From: Mauremys mutica
Lineage: Eukaryota; Chordata; Testudines; Geoemydidae
DNA: 64,000 bases
NCBI RefSeq assembly: GCF_020497125.1
Contig: NC_059082.1
Span: 17,225,965-17,289,964, forward strand
Direction of reading: 5' to 3'
The translations under genes and the position numbers were made by a program. The notes below the pieces were generated by a model, which worked only from the letters and a program-made list of their open reading frames with translations, was not told the DNA's origin and made no database searches. Shown piece by piece: positions 22,930 to 34,440 of this stretch; within the stretch, counting starts at the first letter, position 1, and every line of letters begins with the position of its first letter.

Positions 22930-23596
22930 GGGGTGGTTACCCACTCCTGCCCTTCGGGGCTTAAAACAGCCCAGGAGAGGGCTGTGGCTGGGGCAAGAAG
23001 CCTGGGCTGATTGGGGAAGGTAGGCTCAGCTGTGGCCAAGCCTCAATCAGACCCAGCTGGCCCCTGTAAGAGGCAGTGAGCCAGGAGCCCACTCAGTCTC
23101 CCTTACTGCAAGGTGCTAAGTAAGGAACCTAGATTGGAGCAGGGCTGGAGAAGGGCTAGAGGAGCTGGGAGTTCCGGCCTAGGAAAGCCCCAAGCTGCAG
23201 GCCTGGTAAGACCTATTAGGTACTGGGTTGCAGGGGACAGCCCATGGGTAGGCAGAGGCAGCAGGTCCAAAACCCCGTTTGCCTATGATGAGTGGCGTAC
23301 ACTGCAGTCTGCCCCAGTGGGGAGATGGGGACTGGCAGTAGCCTAACACTGAGGCGAAGTGGGGATAATGGGTTGGGGTTCCCCTGGGAGGGGGAGACCC
23401 TGAAACTGAGGGGGTTCTGCAAAGGGGTGGCAGAAACCCAGTGAAGGGGCACTGGGTCCTGGGAGGGACACAGGGGCCAGAGTGAGGTAAGGCGGATCAC
23501 CGGCCTGCAGAGGGCGCTCCTGGCTGGAAAATGAGCTAATTCCCAAGGACAACCAGCAGGAGGCGCCACTGGGGTGAGTCTGCACCCTTACAGGGC
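22930..23596. mobile_element. GC-rich insertion inside the CR1 copy (unclassified, LTR-like ends possible)
   Basis: CR1 coding sequence stops at about 22925 and resumes at about 23597. Between lies a 670-bp GC-rich block unlike CR1, containing AGCCCAGGAGAGGGCTGTGG, CAATCAGACCCAGCTGGCCC and CAGGAGGCGCCACTGGGG. Read on the minus strand the block could start TGTAAGGG and end GGCTCA, TG..CA like an LTR, but I see no matching target duplication. I recognise its general phrase style from turtle repeats but cannot name the family. It must be younger than the CR1. Confidence 0.55.
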
Positions 23597-23836
23597 CATG
23601 CCTAGATTATCCTTAACCTCCACTCCATTCTCAGTGTTTAGTGGTCCCACTTCTTCTTTCTTTGTTTTCTTTTTATTTATATGGCTATAGAACCTTTTAC
23701 TATTGGTTTTAATTCCCTTTGCAAGGTCCAACTCTACATGGCTTTTGGCCTTTCTAACTTTATCCCTACATGTTCTGACATCAATAAGGTAGCTTTCCTG
23801 CTTTTTCTTAATCACCTCTCTGAGATGCTTGCTCAT
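23588..23836 (-). pseudogene. CR1 ORF2: linker upstream of the insertion
   Basis: It encodes WMSKHLREVIKKKQESYL, VRTCRDKVRKAKSHVELDLAKGIK, SKRFYSHINKKKTKKEEVGPL and VEVKDNLGMA. These blocks lie between the endonuclease and RT domains in CR1 ORF2, and should connect directly to the segment beginning near 22925. The lysine-rich linker is open over 82 codons. Confidence 0.85.
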
Positions 23837-24180
23837 CCAGCTTGGTCTACAACTCCTACCTATGAATTTTTTCCCCTTTCTTGGGATGCCAAATTTACAG
23901 CCTCTATCTATAGCTCACTGGACAAGTAATTTGAACATTCTCAAGGTGGCTTTGGTAAGATTCTGTTTAAGCCCATTATATTATACCACTCCCCCATCTT
24001 TGCTGTATGGTGGTTGTCCATATTGATCTTTAGTGGGGATTTTATTCTTCCAGCAGCTGTATTTAAGCTTGTTAGCAAAAAGCCTAGGAAGTAACCGATT
24101 TTGTTTTTCAGCAGTGACCCCTCTTCTTTAGAATAAGACCTTTTGAACCTGCCTTTGATTTAATGCAACTAGCCAATGAT

Positions 24181-24917
24181 AAAAAGGTAGATATTAAAAG
24201 ATTTAAAATGTTAATTATAGTGAGGTCCTAACAAAAGGCGTCTGTGTGTATTTTGGGGAAAGAATAAGAAGAGGCTAAACCCAGAACTACACCTAACAGG
24301 ATACAATTGAAAAAAAATAAATAAGAAAATTAAAATTAGCCAGTTAAACTAGTTTCTGTTCCTTTATTTTTTTTTAATCTATAACTTGCTTCTGTATTTT
24401 CTCATTATTAACTATTTCTGTTAAACCATGATGAAAAAATATGCCACAAAACACCTTCCTTCCTTTGGTGAAGTACAAAGATGTGGAATTTCTATATACT
24501 TTTTAATGGTCTTTTCCATAACTAGGATTAGCCCGTGATGCAAAATAAAGTTTTAAGACTGTACAGGCTGACATGGTTTTAACACTGTTCACCCAGTAGC
24601 TATCATATTATTTTTTTCTTAAATATGTCCACTGCTGCTACCGTTGGGGGCAGCTCCCCCGCTGATAACAACGGAAGAAGTAGAAAAGCCCACCCACGTT
24701 TGTGTGTGTGTGTTCGTGTGTTCGTTCCTGCCCAGGTAATTTAATTCTGCTCAGAGCAGGTCTAGACAATACAGTGGTTAAGATGCCAACAGCTACCAGC
24801 ACTCTGTATACATACACTGCCACTCTCATTGGTGGAACTACACTAGTGATAACAATGGTGGGATCCTCTGTAAAAAATCCTTGTGTAAACAAGGTCTTGG
24901 TGTGGACCAGGCACAGC
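24181..24917. other. Non-coding sequence with a possible degraded hAT MITE
   Basis: AT-rich up to 24620. From about 24630 to 24910 there is a block with AGTGGTTAAGATGCCAACAG, TGATAACAATGGTGGGATCC and GGTCTTGGTGTGGACCAGGC, which resembles the outer parts of the hAT MITEs found elsewhere here (GTGTAGACCAGGCCT). Its left terminus is not convincing. A GT-rich simple repeat lies at about 24701-24723. Confidence 0.35.
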
Positions 24918-25170
24918 AAGTTATAATAGTCATAGATAGGAATGACCTACTAGGTTACCTGGCCCATCTCCTGCAAACACAAATTAATGACTATAGTCCA
25001 CATTCAAGCAATGCTTATCCCAGTGCATTATTCAAAATGTCCAAAAGCAACGGAACTTCCATCACTTGGCAGATCCCTTTACAGCCTAAAAGATTCATTA
25101 CAAAATTCTCTGGACATTCATCCTAATTTTTTCTTGCATGTAAAGTATATTGCACAGGAATAAATATACT
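24918..25170 (-). repeat. Old CR1 3'-end fragment
   Basis: The sequence TCATAGATAGGAATGACC followed by TACCTGGCCCATCTCCTGCA is the reverse complement of a CR1 tail. The following bases (about 24975-25130), with CACTTGGCAGATCCCTTTACA, are compatible with older CR1 3' UTR. It is strongly diverged and much shorter than the copy at 20880-24180. Confidence 0.6.
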
Positions 25171-25312
25171 TATATCACAATGCAACAGAATGAAGATAGT
25201 GTTTTCTTTAAAGAAAACAGTATTAAAAATTGATATTCTAAACAGGAAAAATTCAACAATGAAATAATCGGTACATCTCAAGAATGTGTTTTATAAGCTG
25301 CTTTAGAAACTG

Positions 25313-25580
25313 AGGGCTTGGCTACACTCAAAACTCCAAAGCGCTGCCGCGGGAGCGCTCCCACAGCAGTGCTTTGGAGTGCGAGTGTGGTCGCGGCGCC
25401 AGCGCTGGGAGAGAGCTCTCCCAGCGCTGCAGGTACTCCACCTCCCCGAGGGGATTAGCTTAAGTAAATTTACACTGGCACTTTACAGCGCTGTAACTTG
25501 CTGCGCTTAGGGGGGGTGTTTTTTCACACCCCTGAGCAAGAAAGTTGCAGCACTATAAAGCGCCAGTGTAGCCAAGGCCT
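25313..25580. mobile_element. hAT-type MITE
   Basis: The ends are inverted: AGGGCTTGGCTACACT at the left and the reverse complement AGGCCTTGGCTACACTGG at the right. The interior is GC-rich with several self-complementary GCGCTGCC / AGCGCTGGGAG blocks and no coding capacity. The GGCCTNG-TCTACACT end sequence is shared with the elements at 42085, 42398, 48908 and 51902. I see no clear 8-bp target duplication. Confidence 0.75.
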
Positions 25581-25590
25581 AAGAGAGGGA

Positions 25591-25699
25591 TTTTCAAAAC
25601 ATTCAGCGCTGGCCCAACTCTGCTACCACTAAAGTCAATGATAATACTCCCATTTGATTTCAGTGGAAACAGAGTTAGGCTGAGTGCTTTTGAAAATCT
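25591..25699. repeat. Short palindromic MITE
   Basis: The left end ATTTTCAAAACATTCAGC and the right end (reverse complement ATTTTCAAAAGCACTCAGC) form an imperfect inverted repeat around a central ACTAAAGTCAATGAT / GATTTCAGTGGA palindrome. The family recurs as a fragment near 12967-13040. Confidence 0.6.
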
Positions 25700-26987
25700 C
25701 ACTCTGCAGTTTCTGGGAAAGGATAGCGTACGGGGATTCCTTTGTAGGGGTTGTCCCTGAGTCCTGTTCAGGACTCCATCTTTTGTGCTCTTTGACTAGG
25801 AGGAGTCTGAGAATCTGAAGGCCCAATTCTCCAAAACCTGCTCTTGCTGCTGCAGGATGGGCAGAGGGAGTGTCTGCTACTCTAACCTCCCACAAGTCTA
25901 GTTTTTGAGTCCTCCTCTCCACCTCAATAGCTGCAGTGCTCTCTCCTGCCAGCTTGCCTAAGCAGCAATGGTGTGAAATTGAGCTGATTCTTGTTAGTGT
26001 CACTGCTGCCCAGAGGCATATGAATAACAGCAGTGAACAGTGGCAAGCCCAGGCAGTTTTCGCTCTGCTGCTGCTAGGAAAAGCTCAAATCAGTATTGCA
26101 TTAGAGCTGTTTTCACACAGACTCCACAATACCAGTTGCACTTGGTTCATATTTGGAAGGTTACCTAGAAATATATTATTTTAAATGAAAGCTCAAATTC
26201 TGCACAAGATGATAGCTCTTGCCCAGGAAAGATTACTACTTCCCCTAGGCAAGCTGATTTTTCAAATCCTACGTACATTACAGTATTATATAATAATAAA
26301 AATGTGCATCCTTAGCTTTAACAATTTTTTGCCACTGTATATTTTGTGGTATTTTTATTTTAGTTTAAAAGTTACTAACTTTAACTTTTGCATATTATAA
26401 TCCAACAGTCAGCAAAAACTAATTTAAAAATTCTTTGGTTTTGAACAGTAATATTACTTAAGTTTATAATTATCCTACACAGCTTTTTTATTTAAAAAAA
26501 CCAATAATGCATAAAAAGCTTTCCCCGAGCTGAAATAGGACAAGTTTTTGTGACCTCATCACAAGAGCCTGGAAAATTAGAGCAGTGCTTATAAAAACTT
26601 AGATAGTTGTAAATTGCAAAACTAGAATATTCCAGGTGGCTAACAAAATGAAACAACTTATATGAACATTTATTCACAAAAAAATTACTAAACTGACGTG
26701 GTATTTTCTTTGGTAATCTTAAACAGGCAAGGCCCATGACTGCAGAAAAACTACACCATTTCCTAAAAGCTCTCAAAATGTGATACAAAACCTTACTTAA
26801 TCTTAAGTGTTTTTTTTAAATCAGCAACTTACATCTGCTCAAGATAACTTTCAAAAACATTAGTGTAAAATAAGTTATACTAACATTGTTACTGTACAAA
26901 AGATAAAGAAATAGACCATTAGAGTCATTATGCCTCTGACTTTCAAGACCTCTTAGATCTCCTCCTCTCTGAAATCTTATATTCAAA
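25700..26987. other. Non-coding sequence, probably EFL1 intron
   Basis: No gene or clear repeat seen. Open frames of 71-122 codons on both strands here lack recognisable domains. Confidence 0.55.
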
Positions 26988-26989
26988 TA

Positions 26990-27168
26990 CACTGGTACCT
27001 CGATATAACGCCACCCGATATAACACGGCAAAGCAGTGCTGGGGGGGGGGGGGGGGAAGGGCCTGCACACTCCAGTAGATCAAAGCAAGTTCAATATAAC
27101 ATGGTTTCACCTATAACGCAATAAGATTTTTTGGCTCCCAAGGACAGCGTTATATCGAGGTAGAGGTG
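26990..27168. mobile_element. Tigger/mariner MITE, copy 1
   Basis: A 179-bp element with inverted ends (CACTGGTACCTCGATATAAC and the reverse complement CACCTCTACCTCGATATAAC) and TA at both sides (26988-26989, 27169-27170). The interior contains ATATAACACGGCAAAGCAG, a run of about 16 G (near 27041-27056), and TTCACCTATAACGCAATAAG. It has no coding capacity. A sister copy in the same orientation lies at 33446-33634. Confidence 0.88.
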
Positions 27169-27170
27169 TA

Positions 27171-28449
27171 ATATGTCAACATTAGGTACAACCACAAGGT
27201 AATAAAAAACTTGTTTCTTCATTTTTGCAATGGATTCTATAAAATAAAACCCTCTGAAATTTGATCATCAATACACTAATATGCAGCACTGGTAGAAGCT
27301 GACAGTTGCTTGGAAGCATAAAACTTAATAAGTGATAAGCATAATGAATTTCTAATTACACTGGATACCAGTTTATTACCAGTGTACTATACAATGCTAC
27401 AATGCCCAATAAGCAATACACGTGACATGCCTGCTTGTTGGAACTATCAGCACCCAAAGAACAATAATTTAACTGAGCAATGACTGAGCACACTGCTCTA
27501 GAAATATACAACTGAGACAATGGCATTAATATAAAGCACTAAGAAAAAGGCAAATTGGATTCAAATGATAGGTTTATGATTATTCCTTAGGTTCAAAATA
27601 GCAATTTGAATATATTACGGTTAGACCAATTTAGTGTTTCATGATATTTATAAAACACTGCACTCAGATGGGAGGCTAACAGACACAGAAAGATATGGAA
27701 TAGCCCTGATACCTAACAGAGATACAGCCCATTCAATAACAAAACCTATTCAATTATGTATCTTTAACCCAGTAATATTATCAATGTTATACACCTCTTC
27801 AAAATGCTATGCTTCTTGTTTTTGTAATCAGCAAGCATCTACTAGCAAAAATTGCCAATATTATAGAAATAAAGACAAAGGTTTCAGCTTTCTTTGTTTC
27901 CTTTACAGTTTTCCCCTCTGTTCAATAACATTCTTGAGAAAGACTGCCCTCATGTGTTCATTAATCAAGGCTGAGTCAAGATACTCCATACAGTCGGAAT
28001 CACTTTCAGCTGGCTCCTTTTTACAATCACATTACCGATTCAGAGAGCAAAATTAGTCCACCAAACGTTTTCACAGGAATAAAAGGCTGGTGTGATAGCA
28101 GGACTGTCCCTAGGGCTTTCACAGAAGGTGGTAACACTTGCTAGTTGGCACTGATCCTGCAAAGCCTTTCTGGGCCTTTAAAATGGCATCATGGCTTGCA
28201 GCTGCTCTTTGCTCTAAGCAAAGGCTACTTATGAAAAGCTCCCAAATTATTAGAAAAAATGCCCAAAGGATAAAATATTCACTAGACACCCTGCAACGAA
28301 CATAGCCATACTACTCTATACCCCACTCTACGTACTGCCTGTAGCATCCTGTGCCTACCTTTAAACAACAACAAAAACTAGTGATCCCTTAAGGTAAATC
28401 TATAATTATGGGAACTCCAGATTTCTTAGTAATGTGCAATTCTAAAGGG
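27171..28449. other. Non-coding sequence, probably EFL1 intron
   Basis: AT-rich sequence. A 140-codon plus-strand ORF (27634-28056) is the longest non-transposon frame in this part, but it has no recognisable domain, no coding-like composition and no supporting splice or promoter context. I do not call it a gene. Confidence 0.55.
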
Positions 28450-28645
28450 CTTTTAATTCCAGAATCTTAAAGTGTTTTACAAAACAACTAAACCTTGCAA
28501 AGCCACATGAGAGAAGCAAGGATGACTATGTTTCACATGGGGGAAACTGAGGCACGGAAAGGTCAAGTGACTTGCCCACAGTCATACAGAAAGTCTGTGG
28601 CAGAAATGGGAATAGAAGTGACTTCTAGTCCTCTGCTTTTATTAG
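28450..28645 (-). repeat. MIR-type CORE-SINE
   Basis: It contains GGGGGAAACTGAGGCACGGAAAGGTCAAGTGACTTGCCCACAG in sequence order across 28539-28581, then GGCAGAAATGGGAATAGAAG. These are the reverse-complement core and body of MIR. The match in the middle is good, the ends are eroded. Confidence 0.82.
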
Positions 28646-30559
28646 GATCCTTCCCCCAGTTATAGCAAGTTAAAGAAATAAACTGTTTTGGGGTTTTTTC
28701 CAGAACAGTTTGAAAAAATTCACATGCCCAAATAACGGCATATGAAAGAATCAGAAAATCACCTGGCCTGTTATGAGTGCCTAAAACAGATCTTAGTTAG
28801 GTAACAAGTTTCACAATTCCAGAAGTTAGCAAGAGTTTTCCTCTTAAATTTACTCAGTAATATATCAACCCCACATCAATAAACAGCTATAAGAATGTAC
28901 TGATTATCTCTGAGTATGTCAGCATACAGCAGAACATAACTGTGGTATATCGGCCAGAAAATACAGTACACATACTGCCCTGAATTCCAGGGTGCAAAAG
29001 CTGCTCTGAACTGTAAACAGCAAACCCTTCAATTTATGTATGCTGATCTACATGCTGCAACTGAGAGACGTGACTCACTTTCCCCTGGAGAACAAAGTCA
29101 CACTAAGTATTTAAGTTACTGCTCCTTGAATTAATATTTGTTGTGACTTAACTGTATGGGCAAAAATTGCTAGCATGAGGTACATATAACAAGTTAAAAA
29201 GATCAACAATGAGACAGATATATAGATAGCAATGAGGTTCTGAATATTTGGTACTGATTTACAAGTGTCAAGTTCTGTTTTCAGAAATATGTTATTTTGT
29301 TTCTAATCAGCCTTTAGCCTAAATCATTTGGCAATACAGCATGTATTCTGAAGCCTACGATGCATTACTGTGACTTCCATATTCACCACAAAAATACCAA
29401 GTCATCACTTTTTTTTGGCTGCTTAAAATAAATCCTGTGCATCACCACAAACAAATCTGTTTCTGAATCAAAAAGATGACAAACTTATTTTCTTCCATCT
29501 AAGAAGAAAAAAAAATGCATTTTGCTTCCAATGAAAGGACAGCAACAAGAAAAATAAACTCCAGGCCAAAATGCTTTTAAGAAGCAGATGCACATGGTAG
29601 CTTCCTGTTTTTCCTCATGTGGGCATGCCCTTGCACAACCTCTTAGCTTGTGAGCCAAATTTATTTTCTCTTCAAACATCAGAATCTAATTTTTAACTGT
29701 CACCTAGGGGTCAGCTGACTAAATTATTTTTATGCTCCTCAAATCACAAAAATATCAAAACAAGGGTTACAAAACTACCAGGCTTTATTTGTATTTGTAC
29801 TTTTCTTCTGTCTTGCTGAGAAACAAACATGTTTTGACATGGAAACCAACCAATTATCCTTCCCTGCTTCTCCAGCCACGTTCCTCCAAAAAGAACTTAC
29901 TATTGGCTTTATAACTCATATTAACCCTGTTATAGCAGCAATTAGTGATTTGGACAAATCCTTCTTAAAAATACTTGTAACTAACTCCAACTATAAATGT
30001 TTGTGATCATCTACTTTGTGTAATAAAAAAACATAAATCTTACTCTCCTTTGTTTTCCCTACTCTCATGGAAGCAAAATTTCTTCATTCACTAAAAGTCT
30101 CTTCCTATCTGGCAAACATTGCTTTTAAAACTAATTTCACATGCAGCCCTGTGTTCATAATAGAAATGAAATTTAGTTGTATTTTGTTAATGTCTTTATT
30201 TGTACACTTCCATCATCAGTCCAGGTACATTTATGTAATAAAGATTGCCCAGCCAACAGGATAACTTACAGGTTTTGCATAAGAGATTTAAATCAAATCT
30301 ATTAACCTTTCAGTAATGAATTATTCATGTATACCATTTTCTGTTTCACCTTTTTGTGAGTGAATTTAAGCACTATTAATAGGTGCTGAGTTTAACAGTC
30401 CTAGTGACTAAAGAGGAGGAATTCACAGGGATTCACTCTGTAGCCATAAGCCCTCCTGTACTATACCTCTGGTGTAGAAGCTTCAGAGGTAACACAAGAC
30501 CCTAGTACAGCAGATGTTTCCAGGGTGGGAGATGCCTGGATGTTGTATAGCAGTTGTAG
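28646..30559. other. Non-coding sequence, probably EFL1 intron
   Basis: No gene supported and no clear repeat recognised apart from short A-runs (29505-29516). Confidence 0.55.
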
Positions 30560-31019
30560 CCAGAATGACATGTTAGGGCAACCATCGCCTGTCCACTGTA
30601 GCCCTGAGGATTAATCTGTTGGTCTGTATAAAATGTCTTTTTGATAAAAGTGTGTAGGCTGCATAGATTATAGAATCTTTATAATAAGCTGTAATGCAAG
30701 ATACCTATAGACATCCAGGCCAGACACCCTAGTCAATTTCCTGCGTGACGCTGAAAGCAACCTTTAAGACCCTTACTCAGAAAAGTAATAATAGAATACA
30801 AACCTACGCAAATGTCTAGAGACCTTTTGAATGTCTGCTAACCTTTCACCTAGATAGGGTGAAGAGTGGAGGATTTCTGCCCACAAATCTCACACGTATA
30901 CCACAAATTGCGTACATATCTGTCACTAATACGCACATAAAAGGTTAGCCTATGAAAATAGGTACCCTAACATTTCCATGGGGGAAAGACAAATTTGGGC
31001 ATAGGAGGAAGGATTTCTC

Positions 31020-31031
31020 CCTATAAAAAGG
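31020..31031 (+). promoter_or_regulatory. TATA-like box of the LTR
   Basis: CCTATAAAAAGG lies upstream of a C/T-rich segment in the proposed U3/R part of the LTR-like repeat. It is the best promoter-like motif in this stretch; activity is not implied. Confidence 0.45.
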
Positions 31032-31403
31032 GTGACAATCCACCATTAGGCAGGCGATACACCCATCTTTCTATTCTCCATCGTCTCACCCTGCCTACAC
31101 CTACGAAAGCTGTCAACTACTGATAAGTCGTGGTGTTATTTCTTTTCAAATTTGTAAGTATAAAAGGAATCTAATTTCTGCTTTACCTCTAAGCATCTAG
31201 TTTATAGAGGGTTAAAACTCATAACCATTTTTCATCACTTCCTCTATCTCTCAGAGGTGTGAACACCCTAGTGCTACTGCACTAGTGAATTTAAAACTTA
31301 ATTATCATAGGTATTTCTCTTAAAGAACTGTGATATTTTGTAACTTTGTAATCTCAAACTGCTTTTAACATTTTTGCATTTACTTCTTGTTTCATTGATT
31401 TTA

Positions 31404-31409
31404 AATAAA
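31404..31409 (+). terminator. Polyadenylation signal of the LTR
   Basis: AATAAA followed about 15-30 bases later by a T-rich TTGACTAATTTTGTCTCAGTG stretch, the expected arrangement at an R/U5 boundary. Confidence 0.45.
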
Positions 31410-31544
31410 AGGTCTTGATTGACTAATTTTGTCTCAGTGTAATTTCCTGTCGTATACCCCAATCTCCTTGTATAAATTCTGTGAAGCCTGATTCAAGACG
31501 AACTTTATCTTCTGATCACACATATTGGCGAGCCATACCCAAAT

Positions 31545-33443
31545 TATTAATATCTATTAATTATTATTAATATTACTAATTAATTAGAAAATTAATTATT
31601 AAATAAAACTAAATTAAGTGGATAAATTCCACTGTCCCTACTAACCCACCCCAAATCAGGCTACACCACACCTATTCCCTTGTTACCTTTCTTTCTCTCT
31701 TGCCAAAACAGGGGGAGACAAACAGATTTTTTTTTAAAAAAAGTAGGGGCTATCCTAATGTAGTACTATTTTCAGGGCACTAGGAAAGAACATCAGTCAG
31801 TTACAATAATCTAAAAGGTGTGGTGAGAAGTTACCCAAGTACCATTTCTGGGTTTATTATAAAATATTAGTTGTCTTTTTTTTTTTTTTTAAAGAAATAA
31901 GGCCAACATTTTCAAAAAAATTTAAGCATCTCAATGACCATCTAGGTGCCCAATAAATCATCTGACTTCTATTTGGGTGCTTCAGTGATTTTTCAAATGA
32001 TGGGCACTATATGTTCCCAGGACCGATGGGCATCCATAAATGATCATGCCTATTTTTGGGATACTCAAGACCTGGCCAAGGGTTTAAGAATCGAAGTGGA
32101 ATTTTCAAATTTGATGTAGGGAAGCCAAGGAACACTTGGAAGTTAGACATTGTCAGGATATACATAACTCATTAGGTGCAGTTTACATTCAACTCCTCAT
32201 TGGCTGATGATGCTATAGCACAGCTACAAAAAGGCCACACATACACAAAAGTAGGATCAGAAAGAGGTGGAAGGGGCAAGCTTAGGGACAGGTAGATGGA
32301 ATATGTGCAAGATAGCACACAGAGTCAGGGTTTGGGTTGCTTTGTGGTGGGGATTGGAAGTAGAGGAAGAGGCCAAGGAACAACCTATAAACTGTGCCTC
32401 TACATTCTAAGGAAACTGAAGGAGGAGGAGGAAATCCTCTTATCTTTTTAACAGTGTCTAGCAACTGTGCCAAAAACTTTCTGGGGTTCTCAGAGCTGGA
32501 GACCATTCATGGGTACAAAATCAGCCAAGCTGCCAAATTGGTGTGATAGTCTAACGGATGAACTAGAGAACATAACACAGGTAGATAAGCCATCCTCTGT
32601 TTTTCCTGAGAAGGTGACCATAGGTCTGAGCAATCTGGTCACCATCTCTTTGCAAAGAACTATGGGTGCGACCACAGACATCAATTAGTCAATTTTCTCA
32701 CCAGCTCTAGAGCATTTCTGAAGGCTCTGATTCTTAAGACTAATGCTATCACTTCCCCAATGACAGGCAAAACAACAGAGGAGAAAGAAAGTTATGTAAT
32801 TATGCTCTGGGACTTGGATTCGACTATTGGGGCCATGAGCAGGCACAATGGGATAATCCAGAACTCCTGTAAATTAGCATTGACAGTAAAGGCATTTTTC
32901 CTGGAGTTAGACCTATAAAATGTGTACGTTTTAACTCAAATTTATAATGCAACTGGAATATAGTCCAGGAATCAGGGATCTCCTTTATAACTCTGAGGGC
33001 AGGGTTGACAATATATTGTTTTCAGAAGGTATAAAATGGCTACTAATAAACTATTTTCCACCAAGTGCCAATTATAAAGGGCTTGAAAAATTTAACTGAT
33101 ACCTACTAGCCCAACCCTAACAGTCAGGCTGGAAGAAAAACAAACAAACAAACATGAGCAACCATGCCCAAGCTCCAATTTCATGATTCCTGCAATTTAA
33201 AGAAAACATTTTGTACTGTTTTATGCAGTCTATATTTTATGGTAGTATTCTCAAAATTTACTAGAGTCTCAGGCTGCATTAACTTTTCTGCAAATTTGCT
33301 GTTTCTTGTAGCTAGAATGAAACATAGCACAGCTATCCTCGTCACATGCTGATCTCTCGACAAGAGAGGGACCTCTCTCCTATACTCATTACCAGATCAG
33401 AGGAGAACCAGAAAATGGTCAGGTATGGTGCGGAGTCAGTTGA
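31545..33443. other. Non-coding sequence, probably EFL1 intron, with one MITE-like repeat
   Basis: It starts with an AT-only block (31545-31610). At about 31895-32110 there is an amniote-type palindromic MITE: inward-facing AACATTTTCAAA and TGGAATTTTCAAA ends with GGTGCCCAATAAATCATC / GGGTGCTTC blocks inside. The stretch 32467-32688 is open on both strands but unrecognised. Confidence 0.5.
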
Positions 33444-33445
33444 TA

Positions 33446-33634
33446 CACCTGTACCCTGATATAACGTGACCCGATATAACACAAATTTGGATATAACGTG
33501 GTAAAGCAGCACTCGAGGGGGGATGGGGCTGCACACTCTGGTGGATCAAAGCAAGTTTGATATAACGCGGTTTCACCTATAATGTGGTAAGATTTTTTGG
33601 CTCCCGAGGACAGCTTTATATAGGGGTAGAGGTG
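33446..33634. mobile_element. Tigger/mariner MITE, copy 2
   Basis: A 189-bp copy of the element at 26990. The ends are CACCTGTACCCTGATATAAC and the reverse complement CACCTCTACCCCTATATAAAG, with TA at both sides (33444-33445, 33635-33636). It keeps GGTAAAGCAGCACTCGAG, GGATCAAAGCAAGTTTG and TTTTTTGGCTCCCGAGGACAG. The G-run of copy 1 is only about 7 bases here, and copy 2 carries an extra ATTTGGATATAACGTG unit. Confidence 0.88.
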
Positions 33635-33636
33635 TA

Positions 33637-34440
33637 CTTCCATATAAGATAACACCTGTATGGGTTCTCGGAATGTGATAGGGGTACAATGAAGCCCTCT
33701 TGTGTTGCAAATGCCTCAAATGCAGCAAGATGCTTAATGATGAAATTAAATAAAAATACACTTTCTAGATTGGTTAGCTTCATAGACAATGGTGAATACA
33801 TGTTATATGACAACATAATGTAAAACAAATGTTTATATTTAAGACTCCATACTGAATCAGGAAGTTTTCTGGCTAACTATTTTTCTTTTTCAATCATTAT
33901 TTGCTAGTCTAATTTAATCCACACATTTACCTCAAGCAAAAGATGTCTTGGCATCATAGTCTATAAAGAGTTACTGTTTTCACAGTTACTATATAGCTGG
34001 CATATGCTTATGATTCTCAAATTAAACTTTTTGCATTTTTAAAGGCCTAGTTTTCCAGTAGGAAAATTATTTGTGTAATAAAATAAAGAAATGGGCAGCC
34101 CTTCAAGATGCCTATAATTTTACTATATACTTCAGCAAGAAAACATGACTGAAAAGATTTAGATATCTACAGTTTTAGAGCAAAGCCAATGAAAGTATCT
34201 AAAATTAAAACAAAATTAACTAGGTTTAAGTTATTGGTTAATTATTTTGCCTTACAATGTTTTCCAAAAAGTTTGTCTGTAGCAATACAGTTGAGGAAGA
34301 GTATAATGAAAACCATGCAGTTTCTTTCCATGTGACTTTGTGCTTATGCAAAGTATTATCAGTTGAAAGGATCTGGCTGTGGAACTAACTTCCAGAGGAG
34401 CTTAGACAATCCCAGATTCTGACCATTTTCAGAAAAAGCG
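33637..34440. other. Non-coding sequence, probably EFL1 intron
   Basis: AT-rich unique-looking sequence; no gene or repeat recognised. Confidence 0.55.

Larger units (their letters stand above)
20880..24180 (-). mobile_element. CR1 LINE, long copy, interrupted
   Basis: Minus-strand CR1 retrotransposon. Its 3' end is at about 20885, reading (minus strand) as the GGTCCCTTCTGACCTTAAAGTC tail followed by a short AGTCTATG repeat. The 3' UTR covers about 20885-21450; ORF2 extends up to at least 23836, covering the C-terminal domain, reverse transcriptase and post-endonuclease linker. The left limit near 24180 is approximate. A foreign GC-rich block at about 22930-23596 interrupts the linker. Several frameshifts mean it is dead. 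Confidence 0.88.
30560..31526 (+). repeat. Probable solo retroviral-type LTR with adjoining primer-site-like sequence
   Basis: The sequence has the order of signals of an LTR: a TATA-like box (CTATAAAAAGG, 31021-31031), about 380 bases later a polyadenylation signal (AATAAA, 31404-31409) followed by a T/G-rich segment, and a right end with TGATCACACA just before TTGGCGAGCC (about 31525-31536), which resembles a tRNA primer-binding site. Beyond 31545 the sequence collapses into AT-rich TTAATTATTA repeats with no gag or pol. The left end is uncertain, and I see no clear target duplication. The class could not be settled. Confidence 0.5.

Noticed and set aside
21448..23836. Reverse transcriptase ORFs as a novel host or defence RT
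   Set aside because: The block order and 3' tail are those of CR1 LINEs, with frameshifts.
27634..28056. 140-codon plus-strand ORF as a gene
   Set aside because: Composition matches the surrounding intron and no domain is visible; probably chance.
32467..32688. ORFs open on both strands as a retrogene
   Set aside because: No recognisable protein, poly(A) tail or target duplication.
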